From NCBI GenBank assembly GCA_963965975.1, contig OZ014411.1:10293501-10357500 (forward strand): 64,000 bases of DNA. The letters run 5' to 3'. Made by a program: the position numbers and the translations under genes. Source of the DNA: Xestospongia bergquistia (lineage: Eukaryota; Porifera; Demospongiae; Haplosclerida; Petrosiidae). The notes below the pieces were generated by a model, which was not told the DNA's origin, ran no database searches, and saw nothing but the letters and a program-made list of their open reading frames with translations. Within the stretch, counting starts at the first letter, position 1; the number at the start of each line of letters is the position of its first letter. Positions 49,579 to 63,733 of the stretch are shown here, piece after piece.

Positions 49579-52500
49579 GTTAGTATGCAGTATCTAGTCA
49601 TTTTTAGAATATCCTTAACATTGTGTATTAAGTGTACTATTACTTGCTTGTCATGTTAGCAATAGATGTACATATACATGTCATCTTATTGACAGTCAGT
49701 GTAATATCATATTCTCTTTATATATACTAAACAGAGTTATCTTGTGTTGTAAGTTGTTTCAAATTGTTATATGATATTTAATAATAAATTATGTTAATTA
49801 TTAATAGATTGTTTGTTACTGAACAACATAATCAGAGATGAGGTTAGGTTAACTGTTTTAAAATATCAAGTAATTATAAACCTTTTAGTATTTTTTTAAT
49901 AATAGCTCTGTAATGTTTGCAAAAAGGGTCAGCTATATACTATCAATGTTAATGATATATGATAATAATATATTAATCATATTCATAGTTGTTGTATCAG
50001 TACATGAATACTGTCATTTTAATGGCCTCTTATTAACATTCTTTCATAATATTTCCTTCTATGATGTAGTTTATGATCAAATAAGACTGCTGATTTCTTT
50101 ATTAATTTAGTTTAGTCTAAGAATTTAATAAATCATTAATTATATTTTATTAAGTTTTATTATACTATATTAACCGAAGACATCACATGATATAATGACT
50201 GAACACATTAAACTCTTATATTTATAATTAACTTGTTTCTTTAGTACTTTACTATTAAATTTAAATTGAAGGTAATATTTAATATAATAAATAAGTGACT
50301 TCAGTCTTATCTATATTGACATGTAGTAATTATTAGTGTAGTCAGTATAGACTTACTTTTATAATTAATATTATATTTAATGACATATTTACTTTGATGT
50401 AGTGTGTATTTGTAGTATTAAGTTATGTAATATGTTTTTACTAGCATCTCTTTCTCAGGATTCATCTCTGTGGGTAGCAGCTTATAATGGTAATCTTAAT
50501 GACATTATAAAAGGAATACAAGATGGTACAAATGTCAATGCCGTATATAAGGTTTGTCAATATAATTATAGTAATATTAACGTATTAAAGAAATAGTGTA
50601 AAAAAATATTATGACATTAGTCAGTATGTCAAGAATCATGAAGAATTTTTTGATGACTTGGAAAGAACAATAAATGTTTATAGTCACACCCAATTTAAGT
50701 TGATGATGTTGTCATTAGTCAGCATTATTGAAATTCAACAGAACCTCTATTAAATTGAAACTGAACTATAACCTTCATTATCTAAATATTTAATATAGAC
50801 ACAATTACAATACAATATGACCACACCCACATTTCCTGCTGTAATTCATTATAACTTAATAGCTATACTAATATTATAGACAGATTGTTGTATATTGAGT
50901 TAGTCATTTCCAAGTTAAATACAATTAGTAAAACCATTTGATAATAGATATTGTATGGTCATAATTGTCCATTGTTCTTGCTGTTTTCCCTTGCTCAAAA
51001 TTAAAATAATTTATCATCATTGTATAGCCTCAATTTTGATCTTTCCAACTATTATCCTTATATCACAAGTAGTTTAAAGATATAGCTTATAAAGATAATT
51101 ACTTTTACCCTGCCCCTGAAAATGTTATTCAAAGTTACTTTAACTTACTTATTTGTGAATTAACATAGAGAGAGTACAAACAATTGAGACACTTTTATCA
51201 TTAAACATTGTAATACTTTATATGTAGTGTAGTCTCTCTAAGATGACATGAAAATCCACACATCATGAACATTCTTTAATAAACTAGCTTGCAATTTGGC
51301 CCTCCAATATAAAGAAATTCATTATACTGAATAATTGAGATTTTTTATTTTCCTGAACAACATCAAAATATTGATGGTAGATGTTACTATATGTGGCTCG
51401 ACAAAGAAATGATACCAAAAAATTAATGTGCCTTGTTTGAACTAAATCTACCCTTCAAATACATAATATTTTATTAATATTAGGAGGTACGTATTTATGA
51501 AAGTTATCAATACAAACAAGTTTGTATCATTTTCATTGCTACTTACACCTATGAATTAATTAGACCTATTAGACATTGATTTAAACCTCAGCATTACAAG
51601 CATATATATGTAATTGTAGTAAAATGTGTCGGTTTTGTTATAAAAATATATAACAATTACAGTTCATATATTAATAACATAGTATAATATATAACTTATG
51701 AACAATGTCAACTATAAAGCTTGATTACTTGTTGTTAATGTAGATTCATTGTTAAGTTAGATATACCACTAGAATAATTGTCAAAACTATCACATAACTA
51801 TCCAAACATACATTTTAATAACTATTATGTGATAGTAAGATAATGTGTTAATTTAGTATGAAGCATGACTATTATAGCAAGTCAAACAATGACAGTAGGT
51901 ACTCTATGGATATTTCATGATCCTAGATAGAATTACTTAATGATCAAGTAGCTGTTTTAAAAGCCTCTTTTATTGATTATTCACATATCACTTTAATTTA
52001 AAGTGTCTTGTCTAAAAGTTTCATTATTTGGTAGAAGATTTTTAAGCCCCAATGATCATAGCTTTTATTATCACTATGTAAACAATGTAATTTACCTTAT
52101 CATAGTGTGATGAAATATTCTGGTATTTGCATCAAAGATTTTAATCCATTTGCATCAAGTAGTGATCCTCAATGTTTCCTGTGTGCATAATAAGGTTTTT
52201 CATCTCTGTAGAGTCAACTGTTCAGTGTCAGTATTTGTTAATATTCTGTTACTTCTAAAAGGAATTATCTGTTATATCTTTGACATTGTCTTTCATTGTT
52301 CTTTTTCCTCATTATATTGTGCCATTGAAGTGTGTATAAGAATATATTACAAGACAACAGACATTTGTATACAACTACCACTTATTACATGACATTTATA
52401 ATGACTATAATAACATTGTGCATGTTATCTTTGTATCCATAGCAACAGATAATGTGTAAGGTATTGTGTTAATACAATGCAGTATGTAATGTATAGTTTG

Positions 52501-55500
52501 TATAAGCTGTGTTGTGTTACTATTGTGTAGTTGAATGTTACTATAGTTAGTACTGATATAGCAATGTACTTAGTAGTCTATGTGTATGTATGTAATTATT
52601 TACATATTGTATTATGTTTTTTATTAGTTATATGGTGACAGCATGATCACTGCTGCTTGTAGACCCAATAAAGATAATTCACATATTGTTGAGTTTTTAA
52701 TTAAGAATGGAGCAGATATTCATCTTCAAAATAATGTGAGTTATTTTTTATCATAATTTTATAATATTTATTGTAACATTTAATTTGTGTGATGTCGTTT
52801 ATTATAGCATTTTACACATGCAGGTATGTATTAGTGAAACTTGGAACATACATAATTATATAGGATTTGATGATATACTTGTTAAAGTATTTTGTGACAA
52901 TGAGTCTAGCTATAATCTGTTTGTTACTAATAAATGTTATGATCCTAGCCACACCTCTAATTATATAGTTGTAAATGTGCCAAATGTTTTTAAAATTTTA
53001 TCTAATGTATTAATTTTTTCTGTATGTTATGTTATTTGGGAAAACCACACATGTTGGACTAAAAAATTAATAAGAATAGTTGCGTATATGTGCCCATTTC
53101 GTATAAGATGTATAACAAATTTGGTATCCAGGAAGACCAGTCATTAAAATACCTTGATACCAAATGTGATAAACATTCTATACAAAATGGCCGTGTAGCA
53201 CTTATCTACACGTAAATGCTTATTCAAATTTTTTTAGCACATTCTGTGTGGTTTTCTCAAATAATATCACATATTGTTCATTTGTGTAAACTAATGAAAA
53301 TGTCAGTATATACTTTTTAATAGTTATATAAAATGATACTGATTATCATTTTATTTACATGTAGTAAGTGCTATTGAACCATATAACAGTAAAATGTCAG
53401 TTTTATCAAAGGCTATCTAGTGTGAGTAGTAATGTTATTGCCCTACCAACGTATACCTTCAAAATTAATTAAATTTAGGTAATTTTTATTAATAGATAAA
53501 TTACTAATAGTCCTACATAAAGACCAGTATGTGCTTCAATTATTTTTAAAAGTTTTATTCACACATCCATGCTCACACGTACACACATACATTAACACAC
53601 ACACACACACACACAAACACAACCTTTACTTTGTCTTAGTATATTGTTGTAAGTAAGTGAAAAATAAAACTAAACTACATCATGTAAGTATCAAGACATA
53701 TACCAATTGTGTTAACTTTAATTATGAACACTATGACAATGAATATGACATACAACTGATTATGATAGCTTGAAGTTCATTAATAGCTTTATTGTCCTAT
53801 AGTGTTATATTTCTAGCATTCTATACTCTTCTACAGACACTACTGATATTATAAATAATTGTTCATGAGGACTACCAAACAATAAGATAAGAATAACTGT
53901 TTTTCTTTTAATCTCAATACTATAATAATGTTACTTTGGCACCTAAGTTAGTCCCTACTTAATACCTAAAAGGCTAAACCATTTAAAGCACTGATTATGC
54001 TTAGGGTTGTGTCTCAAGACAAATAAGCTTCGCATACATTGTAATTACTTCTCAATCTTTCTCCTTGTTTCTATGTTCACTGTCACTGGTACTTTGATAA
54101 AATATTTTTATGTGTACTACAAGTTTAAAAGTGGAATTGACATTTGAAAGTAACTTACACAAGTTAAAATTGACAAGCTTCCAAAAACCCTGTCATTATA
54201 TTGAGTTATGTAATATTGTTTATATCATAGCATACTATACGTGTAATATAGTATGATTGGAATTGGGTTATAACCTGTTTGTGGCTTGTCACGTTACAAG
54301 TTCAAAGTGATTAATATCATAGCTGATTATTTACTGATATGAGGAATGTTTCTGGATACTGTGTTGTGAAATCATTTCTCAAGACTGAGCAAGCATTTTC
54401 AACTATGTTACATGTTATAATAGTATATACAGTAGAATAAGATTGTATGTAGCAACATCATATAAATAGTTACTGACAGTATTAACAAGGTTAATGGAAT
54501 GTGTTTGTCATATGATGATTTATTTGTTTTTGTCAGGGTGGAAACACTGCACTGCACTATGCCACATCCAGAGGATATGTTAATTGTATTAAGGTCTTAC
54601 TTGAAGAAGGAGCAGACCCTAATTTTAAAAATAAGGTTAGTATTTTATAAAATAATAAAAAGATAATATTATGTTAACAGTCACTGTAATGTACTATATT
54701 TACCATTCTGTATGGACATGCATATGTAGCATTGTTGAGAATGCACTCCCTTTATGATTTCCTTGTCTACATTGTCAGTGTAACAAGTGTACATAATGAT
54801 AACAAATCTATTTCTATAAGTGCCATTTAAACATGTTCATTTTCTTTTTTCTATTTTTGGTTATTTGCAATTATTTTGTCAGTTAAGGTTACATTGACCA
54901 TACATAGTTAATATGTCAGTGCTGTTAGACTATATTACACTGCTATATTTGTTTGAGTATAAATAGGTTGTATCATGATGTTTGTACTATAACAGTGTAT
55001 TTTGGATAGGGTATTGTTATGATATAATATTTAGTAACAAATAAAGCAGCATGGAAAAAAGCAGAAACCAGGCTATAAAGTCTAATGATGTCCTTTGATT
55101 ACTATTTCATAATACATACATAGTACAGTTGTAATTATATTGATTATGTAAGATTATGTTGATGTGGTTTATAATGATAAAGTGTTAATGTATAGATTAT
55201 AAATGAACATGGAGAAAAGTGCTGTTCAAGTAGCTTTTGGTAAGCTAAGATGTGGCAGAGTTAAGTCTGAGTAGATGAAAGCTTCAGAAGTTTTTCTTTT
55301 TGGTATGGATATATTGGTCACTTTATCATCTATTTGACACAAGTCTCATTTATGCTACAGTTTGCTAGGCCATTAAATCAATTGTTCCAATTTCATTTAT
55401 TGTAGAAATGTTCCAAGACCAGGTACTAATCTTCTCTTTTTATTTCTGTTGCTTCCATTTCATTCAATACTATGCTTTGTTAGTTACACACAAAATAATA

Positions 55501-58500
55501 AGACTTAGTGATACACATGCTGATAAAGTATGAAAGAAATCCCAAAGTCAACAAATGACAGAGAAACTAAAGAACAAGACAACTCTCAGTTTTTATGTCA
55601 ATTTATAGTCTAAAGAACTTTTTTATTATCATGTATTGTGATCTGGTCTAATGCATGTTAATTAACAGTAGTTTCACTAGGAATGCTATTGAAGTTGTGC
55701 TTTACTAGACTTCTCTCTAAGCAAAGAGACTAGTCTCACAAGACTACATTACATGTAACATGTCCTTTTTATGAGGCAGGTTATAGCTATCAACCATGTA
55801 GGGATCATGATGTTCCTTATTTATTCTCATCTTGTTTCCCTCACATCATCATAAAACTATATATAGCGGTTTTAAAGATTACTTTTTAGATATAAACATC
55901 TGATTTTATTTGTTTCCTTCTGCATATTAACATTTTAAAGTAACTATTTTATAGACTTTGAAAATAGCCTCTCCCAGAGATGCTATTTTATTTTTTTTGA
56001 ACTACTTTTGTGAGTTCAAGTTATATTAATGTGAAAAATAAATAAAACAGTCATGAAAATGACTGCAGATTAGTAAGTAGTATTCTATTATCATACTACC
56101 TACCACAATTCTAAGCTATATTTTGTCATAATTGAGAACACTTTTCTGAGAGCAAATGATAAACTTCTATTTAACATAATATAATAGCCTTTTAATTTTG
56201 GGACTCAACATTTTGTTATAAACTATTACAAAAATAAACATTATTCTAATGATATTGTAGATACTATATAAGAATATTCATATTACCATTCCTACTTTGT
56301 GGTTGCTATGTTCTTGCCATCCTTACATTAATCAAAGTTTTGATACTTTTTACTTATATCTTTAACTACAGTTCTTGAAAGACTGATTACAATACTTTCT
56401 AGTAGTAATGAGTAATACAAAGTATGTATAAAAGTAAACATTATATTTTATTAGTACTATACTAAAGCTTGAGGGCTCCTGTTTCTATAATTAGTATTTG
56501 GTTTACTATGGAACGTGCTACTTGTATCATGAAAATTATTTTTTGATTTATTCTTTTAGTATGGATGCCGTCCTCTTCTATGTGCCTATTTATGTGAAAA
56601 AGAATGTAGAGAAGGTGTTATAGAAGCACTGATGGAGGCTTGTCCTGCTGACATTGAAGAGATACATACAGTAAGATCAATGACTATGTTTGACAAATAT
56701 TTACATATTATGAAGAAAAAGTGGTTATAGAATAATGTCATGTTATCTTAATTGTGTAGTCAATTGGATGTGTTTCAGCATTGTTTATACTTTAAAAGTT
56801 TGTTTTGATTCTCCATTATTGATACACATATCTTTCTTTATAGCTTTATCATTAATGGTTTATTAACATATTGTATCCACATATAATAGAATAGTCTTGT
56901 TTGATATGCCTTGTGTAAATGGGTATAATGTGAAGGTTGTCTATTTGTACCTTTTATTTATCCAATTTATATTACGCTTTCATTTTACTTTCCAGCTATT
57001 CCTGTTTTTTTCTCATATGATATCACATATAACACCCCAACATTATACTGAAATAACCATTGTGTGGTTAAAACTAAACTTGATACTAGCATAATGTGTT
57101 ATACTTATCAATAAGTTATGCCCAAAATTATGCAAGTTTAATAGGTAAACTCAATTCAATTGCATCCATTAATCTCTAAGCTAATATAGTATGTGATAAT
57201 CATGATTACAAGATGACATATATAGTGTTTTGTACTCAAGGGGATTGTTTTTCTAAATTTAATTTACTGCTGAAACAACAAGTGTACACAATTATATGAA
57301 ATAGTTAGTGGTACAATTAAAATTCCTTATTTTTTGCTTCACATATAATTTAAATATCAAGTATCATTTCTCTGTATGTTTTATAGGAATACGAATTTTT
57401 AACAGCTGCTAAAAGTAATGATGTTGATACAGTAAAGAAGATGCTTGCAGCTAATGTTTATATCAATATTGGTGATGAGGTGAGTTAGCCTTATCATAAG
57501 TTTAACAATAATAATGTATGACCTTGTACATTTTTATATGTGAGCTAAATATAATGTATGAAATACTTTAAATAATTTACAACAAGACATACACATTCTA
57601 TAATTACAATGTGTGACCTTAAGCTGTCATTATAAGTTCTTTTTTTTACTTATAACTAAGAACATTGTATTTGCTATTATCTCTGTTGTTATATTGAAAT
57701 GCCATAACATGTGCTGTTTTACATTAAATAGTTAACAATATATGAAATGGTTTTCTTTCTCAGTTGTCATTTATTTTACGATAACTGTTTGCATTAAGTG
57801 TCTCCATAATGTAAATTGAGACAACAATATCATTACCAACTATGGATGTACTACACTTCTTACATATACATGTATATTGTCAGAACATAACAATATTAAG
57901 AATATTGTGATAGCATTAATCAACACTATGGTTCCTAATAAGTCTAGTAAAGAGAGAGTTTCCCATAATAATTTCATTGACTCAGGATACCAAAACTCCT
58001 GAGAACAGAGTTAAGACAATGAATTGCTAGTTACAATTATTGTTACATTAGCAAACTATTCATCTTCTCTGTCTATCTATGTATGTCACACTTAAGAATG
58101 CTTCTCAGAAACTGTAACACAAAGAATTATTTGTGGGTGTGGCTACATAAAAGGATGCATCTGCTTACTTGACTGGCTACTGAGAAAACAAAATGTGTCA
58201 TTAGCAAGTATCTCTCCTGATTACTGAAAGAAGTTGTATATGCTAATAGCTAAAAACCAGTTAATGACTGAAAAAATAACTTGCATGATCTAGAATTGAA
58301 TTATTGTTAGTGACCCTGGCTTATTGTCAAGTATAGTGTCCATAGCAATGACAAACATCTTAAGCATTTTACATGTAGTGATGGCAATCATAAAACCAAT
58401 ATAAATTGACTTTGTATGGTTTTTTATCACTTGTATTATAGAATATTTCCAAACTATGTTTTTATTATGTATTACAACAATGTAGTAATGTCTTTTTATA

Positions 58501-61500
58501 TTTCAATGTATTAATTATTACATGTAGTTATTATCATATATATTTGATTGTAGTATGGAAGGACTGCTCTCCATTATGCTGCTAATAAGAACAGTATTGA
58601 TATGGCTGATGTTTTAGTAAAGACTCCTAATATTGATGTGAATGCTAAAAATATTGTAAGTATGGCAAATTTATTTCTACACCTATATATTTTATTAAAT
58701 CTTATTTATGATAGCTTTAAACAATGTTTTATGACCCTGCACAATTTTGTATATGAACTAAATGGGTATTATATAAATGACCTTAAGCTATCATGCTTTT
58801 ACTTGTAATTGGTCAAATTTTCCCACCCACATTTAGCCTTTTTAAAATAAATCATTGACAAGTTTTTTCTTTACTTATAACTAAGTATATTGCATTGGCT
58901 ATTGTCTCTGTTGTTATATTGACAATATATTATAACTGATAATGTCATATCATGTGTTACTTTACATAAAATAGTTATTAATAAATTGAGATGTTTTTCT
59001 TTCTCAGTTGTCATTTATTTTACGACAACTGTTTGCATTAAGTGTCTCCATAATGTAAATTGAGACAACAATATCATTACCAACTATGGATGTACTACAC
59101 TCTTACATATACATGTATATTGTCAGAACATAACAATATTAAGAATATTGTGATAGTATTAATCAACACTATGGTTCCTAATAAGTCTAGTAAAGAGAGA
59201 GTTTCCCATAATAATTTCATTGACTCAGGATACCAAAACTCCTGAGAACAGAGTTAAGACAATGAATTGCTAGTTACAATTATTGTTACATTAGCAAACT
59301 ATTCATTTTCTCTGTCTATCTATGTATGTCACACTTAAGAATGCTTCTCAGAAACTGTAGCACAAAGAATTATTTGTGGGTGTGGCTACATAAAAGGATG
59401 CATCTGCTTACTTGACTGGCTACTGAGAAAACAAAATGTGTCATTAGCAAGTATCTCTCCTGATTACTGAAGGAAGCTGTATATGCTAATAGCTAAAAAC
59501 CAGTTAATGACTGAAAAAATAACTTGCATGATCTAGAATTGAATTATTGTTAGTGACCCTGGCTTATTGTCAAGTATAGTGTCCATAGCAATGACAAACA
59601 TCTTAAGCATTTTACATGTAGTGATGGCAATCATAAAACCAATATAAATTGACTTTGTATGGTTTTTTATCACTTGTATTATAGAATATTTCCAAACTAT
59701 GTTTTTATTATGTATTACAACAATGTAGTAATGTCTTTTTATATTTCAATGTATTAATTATTACATGTAGTTATTATCATATATATTTGATTGTAGTTTG
59801 GACAGACTGCTCTCCATCATGCTGCTAATGAGAACAGTATTGATGTGGCTGATGTTTTAGTAAAGACTCCTAATATTGACATGAATGCTAAAGATGAAGT
59901 AAGTATGGCAAATTTATTTCTACACCTATATATTTGACTAAATCTTATTTATGATAGCTTTAAGCAATGTTTTATGACCCTGCACATTTTTGTATATGAA
60001 CTAAATGGGTATTATATAAATGACCTTAAGCTATCATGCTTTTACTTGTAATTGGTCAAATTTTCCCACCCACATTTAGCCTTTTTAAAATAAATCATTG
60101 ACAAGTTTTTTCTTTACTTATAACTAAGTATATTGCATTGGCTATTGTCTCTGTTGTTATATTGACAATATATTATAACTGATAATGTCATATCGTGTGT
60201 TACTTTACATAAAATAGTTATTAATAAATTGAGATGTTTTTCTTTCTCAGTTGTCATTTATTTTACGACAACTGTTTGCATTAAGTGTCTCCATAATGTA
60301 AATTGAGACAACAATATCATTACCAACTATGGATGTACTACACTTCTTACATATACATGTATATTGTCAGAACATAACAATATTAAGAATATTGTGATAG
60401 TATTAATCAACACTATGGTTCCTAATAAGTCTAGTAAAGAGAGAGTTTCCCATAATAATTTCATTGACTCAGGATACCAAAACTCCTGAGAACAGAGTTA
60501 AGACAATGAATTGCTAGTTACAATTATTGTTACATTAGCAAACTATTCATTTTCTCTGTCTATCTATGTATGTCACACTTAAGAATGCTTCTCAGAAACT
60601 GTAGCACAAAGAATTATTTGTGGGTGTGGCTACATAAAAGGATGCATCTGCTTACTTGACTGGCTACTGAGAAAACAAAATGTGTCATTAGCAAGTATCT
60701 CTCCTGATTACTGAAGGAAGCTGTATATGCTAATAGCTAAAAACCAGTTAATGACTGAAAAAATAACTTGCATGATCTAGAATTGAATTATTGTTAGTGA
60801 CCCTGGCTTATTGTCAAGTATAGTATCCATAGCAATGACAAACATCTTAAGCATTTTACATGTAGTGATGGCAATCATAAAACCAATATAAATTGACTTT
60901 GTATGGTTTTTTATCACTTGTATTATAGAATATTTCCAAACTATGTTTTTGTTATGTATTATAACAATGTAGTAATGTCATTATATATTTCAATGTGTTA
61001 ATTATTACATGTAGTTATTATCATATATATTTGATTGTAGCTTGGACGGACTGCTCTCCATTATGCTGCTAATAAGAACAGTATTGATGTGGCTGATGTT
61101 TTAGTAAAGACTCCTAATATTGACATGAATGCTAAAGATGATGTAAGTATGGCAAATTTATTTCTACACCTATATATTTGACTAAATCTTATTTATGATA
61201 GCTTTAAGCAATGTTTTATGACCCTGCACATTTTTGTATATGAACTAAATGGGTATTATATAAATGACCTTAAGCTATCATGCTTTTACTTGTAATTGGT
61301 CAAATTTTCCCACCCACATTTAGCCTTTTTAAAATAAATCATTGACAAGTTTTTTCTTTACTTATAACTAAGTATATTGCATTGGCTAATGTCTCTGTTG
61401 TTATATTGACAATATATTATAACTGATAATGTCATATCGTGTGTTACTTTACATAAAATAGTTATTAATAAATTGAGATGTTTTTCTTTCTCAGTTGTCA

Positions 61501-63627
61501 TTTATTTTACGACAACTGTTTGCATTAAGTGTCTCCATAATGTAAATTGAGACAACAATATCATTACCAACTATGGATGTACTACACTCTTACATATACA
61601 TGTATATTGTCAGAACATAACAATATTAAGAATATTGTGATAGTATTAATCAACACTATGGTTCCTAATAAGTCTAGTAAAGAGAGAGTTTCCCATAATA
61701 ATTTCATTGACTCAGGATACCAAAACTCCTGAGAACAGAGTTAAGACAATGAATTGCTAGTTACAATTATTGTTACATTAGCAAACTATTCATTTTCTCT
61801 GTCTATCTATGTATGTCACACTTAAGAATGCTTCTCAGAAACTGTAGCACAAAGAATTATTTGTGGGTGTGGCTACATAAAAGGATGCATCTGCTTACTT
61901 GACTGGCTACTGAGAAAACAAAATGTGTCATTAGCAAGTATCTCTCCTGATTACTGAAGGAAGCTGTATATGCTAATAGCTAAAAACCAGTTAATGACTG
62001 AAAAAATAACTTGCATGATCTAGAATTGAATTATTGTTAGTGACCCTGGCTTATTGTCAAGTATAGTGTCCATAGCAATGACAAACATCTTAAGCATTTT
62101 ACATGTAGTGATGGCAATCATAAAACCAATATAAATTGACTTTGTATGGTTTTTTATCACTTGTATTATAGAATATTTCCAAACTATGTTTTTATTATGT
62201 ATTACAACAATGTAGTAATGTCTTTATATATTTCAATGTATTAATTATTACATGTAGTTATTATCATATATATTTGATTGTAGTATGGAAGGACTGCTCT
62301 CCATTATGCTGCTAATAAGAACAGTATTGATGTGGCTGATGTTTTAGTAAAGACTCCTAATATTGGCATGAATGCTAAAGATGATGTAAGTATGGCAAAT
62401 TTATTTCTACACCTATATATTTGACTAAATCTTAATTATAATAACTTTAAGCAATGTTTTATGACCCTGCACATTTTTGTATATGAACTAAATGGGTATT
62501 ATATAAATGACCTTAAGCTATCATGCTTTTACTTGTAATTGGTCAAATTTTCCCACCCACATTTAGCCTTTTTAAAATAAATCATTGACAAGTTTTTTCT
62601 TTACTTATAACTAAGTATATTGCATTGGCTATTGTCTCTGTTGTTATATTGACAATATATTATAACTGATAATGTCATATCGTGTGTCACTTTACATAAA
62701 ATAGTTATTAATAAATTGAGATGTTTTTCTTTCTCAGTTGTCATTTATTTTACGACAACTGTTTGCATTAAGTGTCTCCATAATGTAAATTGAGACAACA
62801 ATATCATTACCAACTATGGATGTACTACACTCTTAAATATACATGTATATTGTCAGAACATAACAATATTAAGAATATTGTGATAGTATTAATCAACACT
62901 ATGGTTCCTAATAAGTCTAGTAAAGAGAGAGTTTCCCATAATAATTTCATTGACTCAGGATACCAAAACTCCTGAGAACAGAGTTAAGACAATGAATTGC
63001 TAGTTACAATTATTGTTACATTAGCAAACTATTCATTTTCTCTGTCTATCTATGTATGTCACACTTAAGAATGCTTCTCAGAAACTGTAGCACAAAGAAT
63101 TATTTGTGGGTGTGGCTACATAAAAGGATGCATCTGCTTACTTGACTGGCTACTGAGAAAACAAAATGTGTCATTAGCAAGTATCTCTCCTGATTACTGA
63201 AGGAAGCTGTATATGCTAATAGCTAAAAACCAGTTAATGACTGAAAAAATAACTTGCATGATCTAGAATTGAATTATTGTTAGTGACCCTGGCTTATTGC
63301 CAAGTATAGTGTCCATAGCAATGACAAACATCTTAAGCATTTTACATGTAGTGATGGCAATCATAAAACCAATATAAATTGACTTTGTATGGTTTTTTAT
63401 CACTTGTATTATAGAATATTTCCAAACTATGTTTTTATTATGTATTACAACAATGTAGTAATGTTTTTATATATTTCATGTATTAATTATTACATGTAGT
63501 TATTATCACGTATATTTGATTGTAGCTTGGACGGACTGCTCTCCATCATGCTGCTAATGAGAACAGTATTGATGTGGCTGATGTTTTAGTAAAGACTCCT
63601 AATATTGACATGAATGCTAAAGATGAA
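48669..63627 (+). CDS. N-myristoylated ankyrin-repeat protein, 5' part of gene
   Basis: Thirteen coding exons, all joined in phase 0: 48669-48719, 48781-48864, 49465-49578, 50459-50551, 52628-52735, 54537-54635, 56560-56670, 57387-57479, 58554-58655, 59797-59898, 61041-61142, 62284-62385, 63526-63627 (421 codons). The first three encode MGNKKSKPLKEEK and a Ser/Thr/Gln-rich linker. The start fits the N-myristoylation pattern MGxxxS with following Lys, as in Src, so membrane attachment is likely. Exon 4 (LWVAAYNGNLNDIIKGI), exon 6 (GGNTALHYATSRGYVNCIKV, 33 codons) and exons 9-13 (GRTALHYAANKNSIDVADV) are ankyrin repeats; exons 5, 7 and 8 are weaker ones. A further domain may lie beyond the window. 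It is probably an adaptor or scaffold at membranes; the partner is unknown. Confidence 0.85.
50459..52735 (+). CDS. Exons 4-5 of the ankyrin gene
   Basis: Exon 4 (50459-50551) reads DSSLWVAAYNGNLNDIIKG and VNAVYK, the outer part of a first ankyrin repeat. Exon 5 (52628-52735) reads LYGDSMITAACRPNKDN, then HIVEFLIKNGADIH, a 36-residue repeat with a short insertion. The 2,076-bp intron between them holds no recognisable gene or repeat. Confidence 0.75.
52736..54536 (+). other. Intron 5 of the ankyrin gene with a 120-codon open frame
   Basis: This 1.8-kb intron contains the longest uninterrupted frame of the window, 52785-53147 (+): starting MCDVVYYSILH, with TNKCYDPSHTSNYIVVN and a hydrophobic stretch VLIFSVCYVIW. 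I recognise no family. A (CA)n tract lies at about 53,597-53,624. Nothing else in the intron stands out. Confidence 0.5.
53597..53624. repeat. CA microsatellite
   Basis: About 28 bp of (CA)n inside intron 5 of the ankyrin gene. Confidence 0.85.
54537..57479 (+). CDS. Exons 6-8 of the ankyrin gene
   Basis: Exon 6 (54537-54635) is a textbook 33-residue ankyrin repeat with TALHYAT and VLLEEGADPN. Exon 7 (56560-56670) reads YGCRPLLCAYLCEKECREG and is Cys-rich, with five Cys in 37 residues. Exon 8 (57387-57479) reads EYEFLTAAKSNDVDTVKKM. The introns (1.9 kb and 0.7 kb) show no gene. Confidence 0.8.
54636..56559 (+). other. Intron 6 of the ankyrin gene, no inner gene seen
   Basis: A 1.9-kb AT-rich intron between two phase-0 ankyrin exons. 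I see no repeat, open frame or RNA gene in it that I can support. Confidence 0.6.
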
Positions 63628-63733
63628 GTAAGTATGACAAATTTATTTCTACACCTATATATTTGACTAAATCTTAATTATAATAACTTTAAGCAATGTT
63701 TTATGACCCTGCACATTTTGTATATGAATTAAA
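57600..63733 (+). repeat. Tandem array of exon-plus-intron units in the ankyrin gene
   Basis: Exons 9-13 start at 58554, 59797, 61041, 62284 and 63526, a period of 1,242-1,244 bp, each with 102 bp of coding sequence and about 1,140 bp of intron. Introns 9-12 look about 99 percent alike by eye. Intron 8 is a more diverged version, so an older duplication preceded the recent ones. Similarity ends at about 63,733 after exon 13. Confidence 0.9.
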
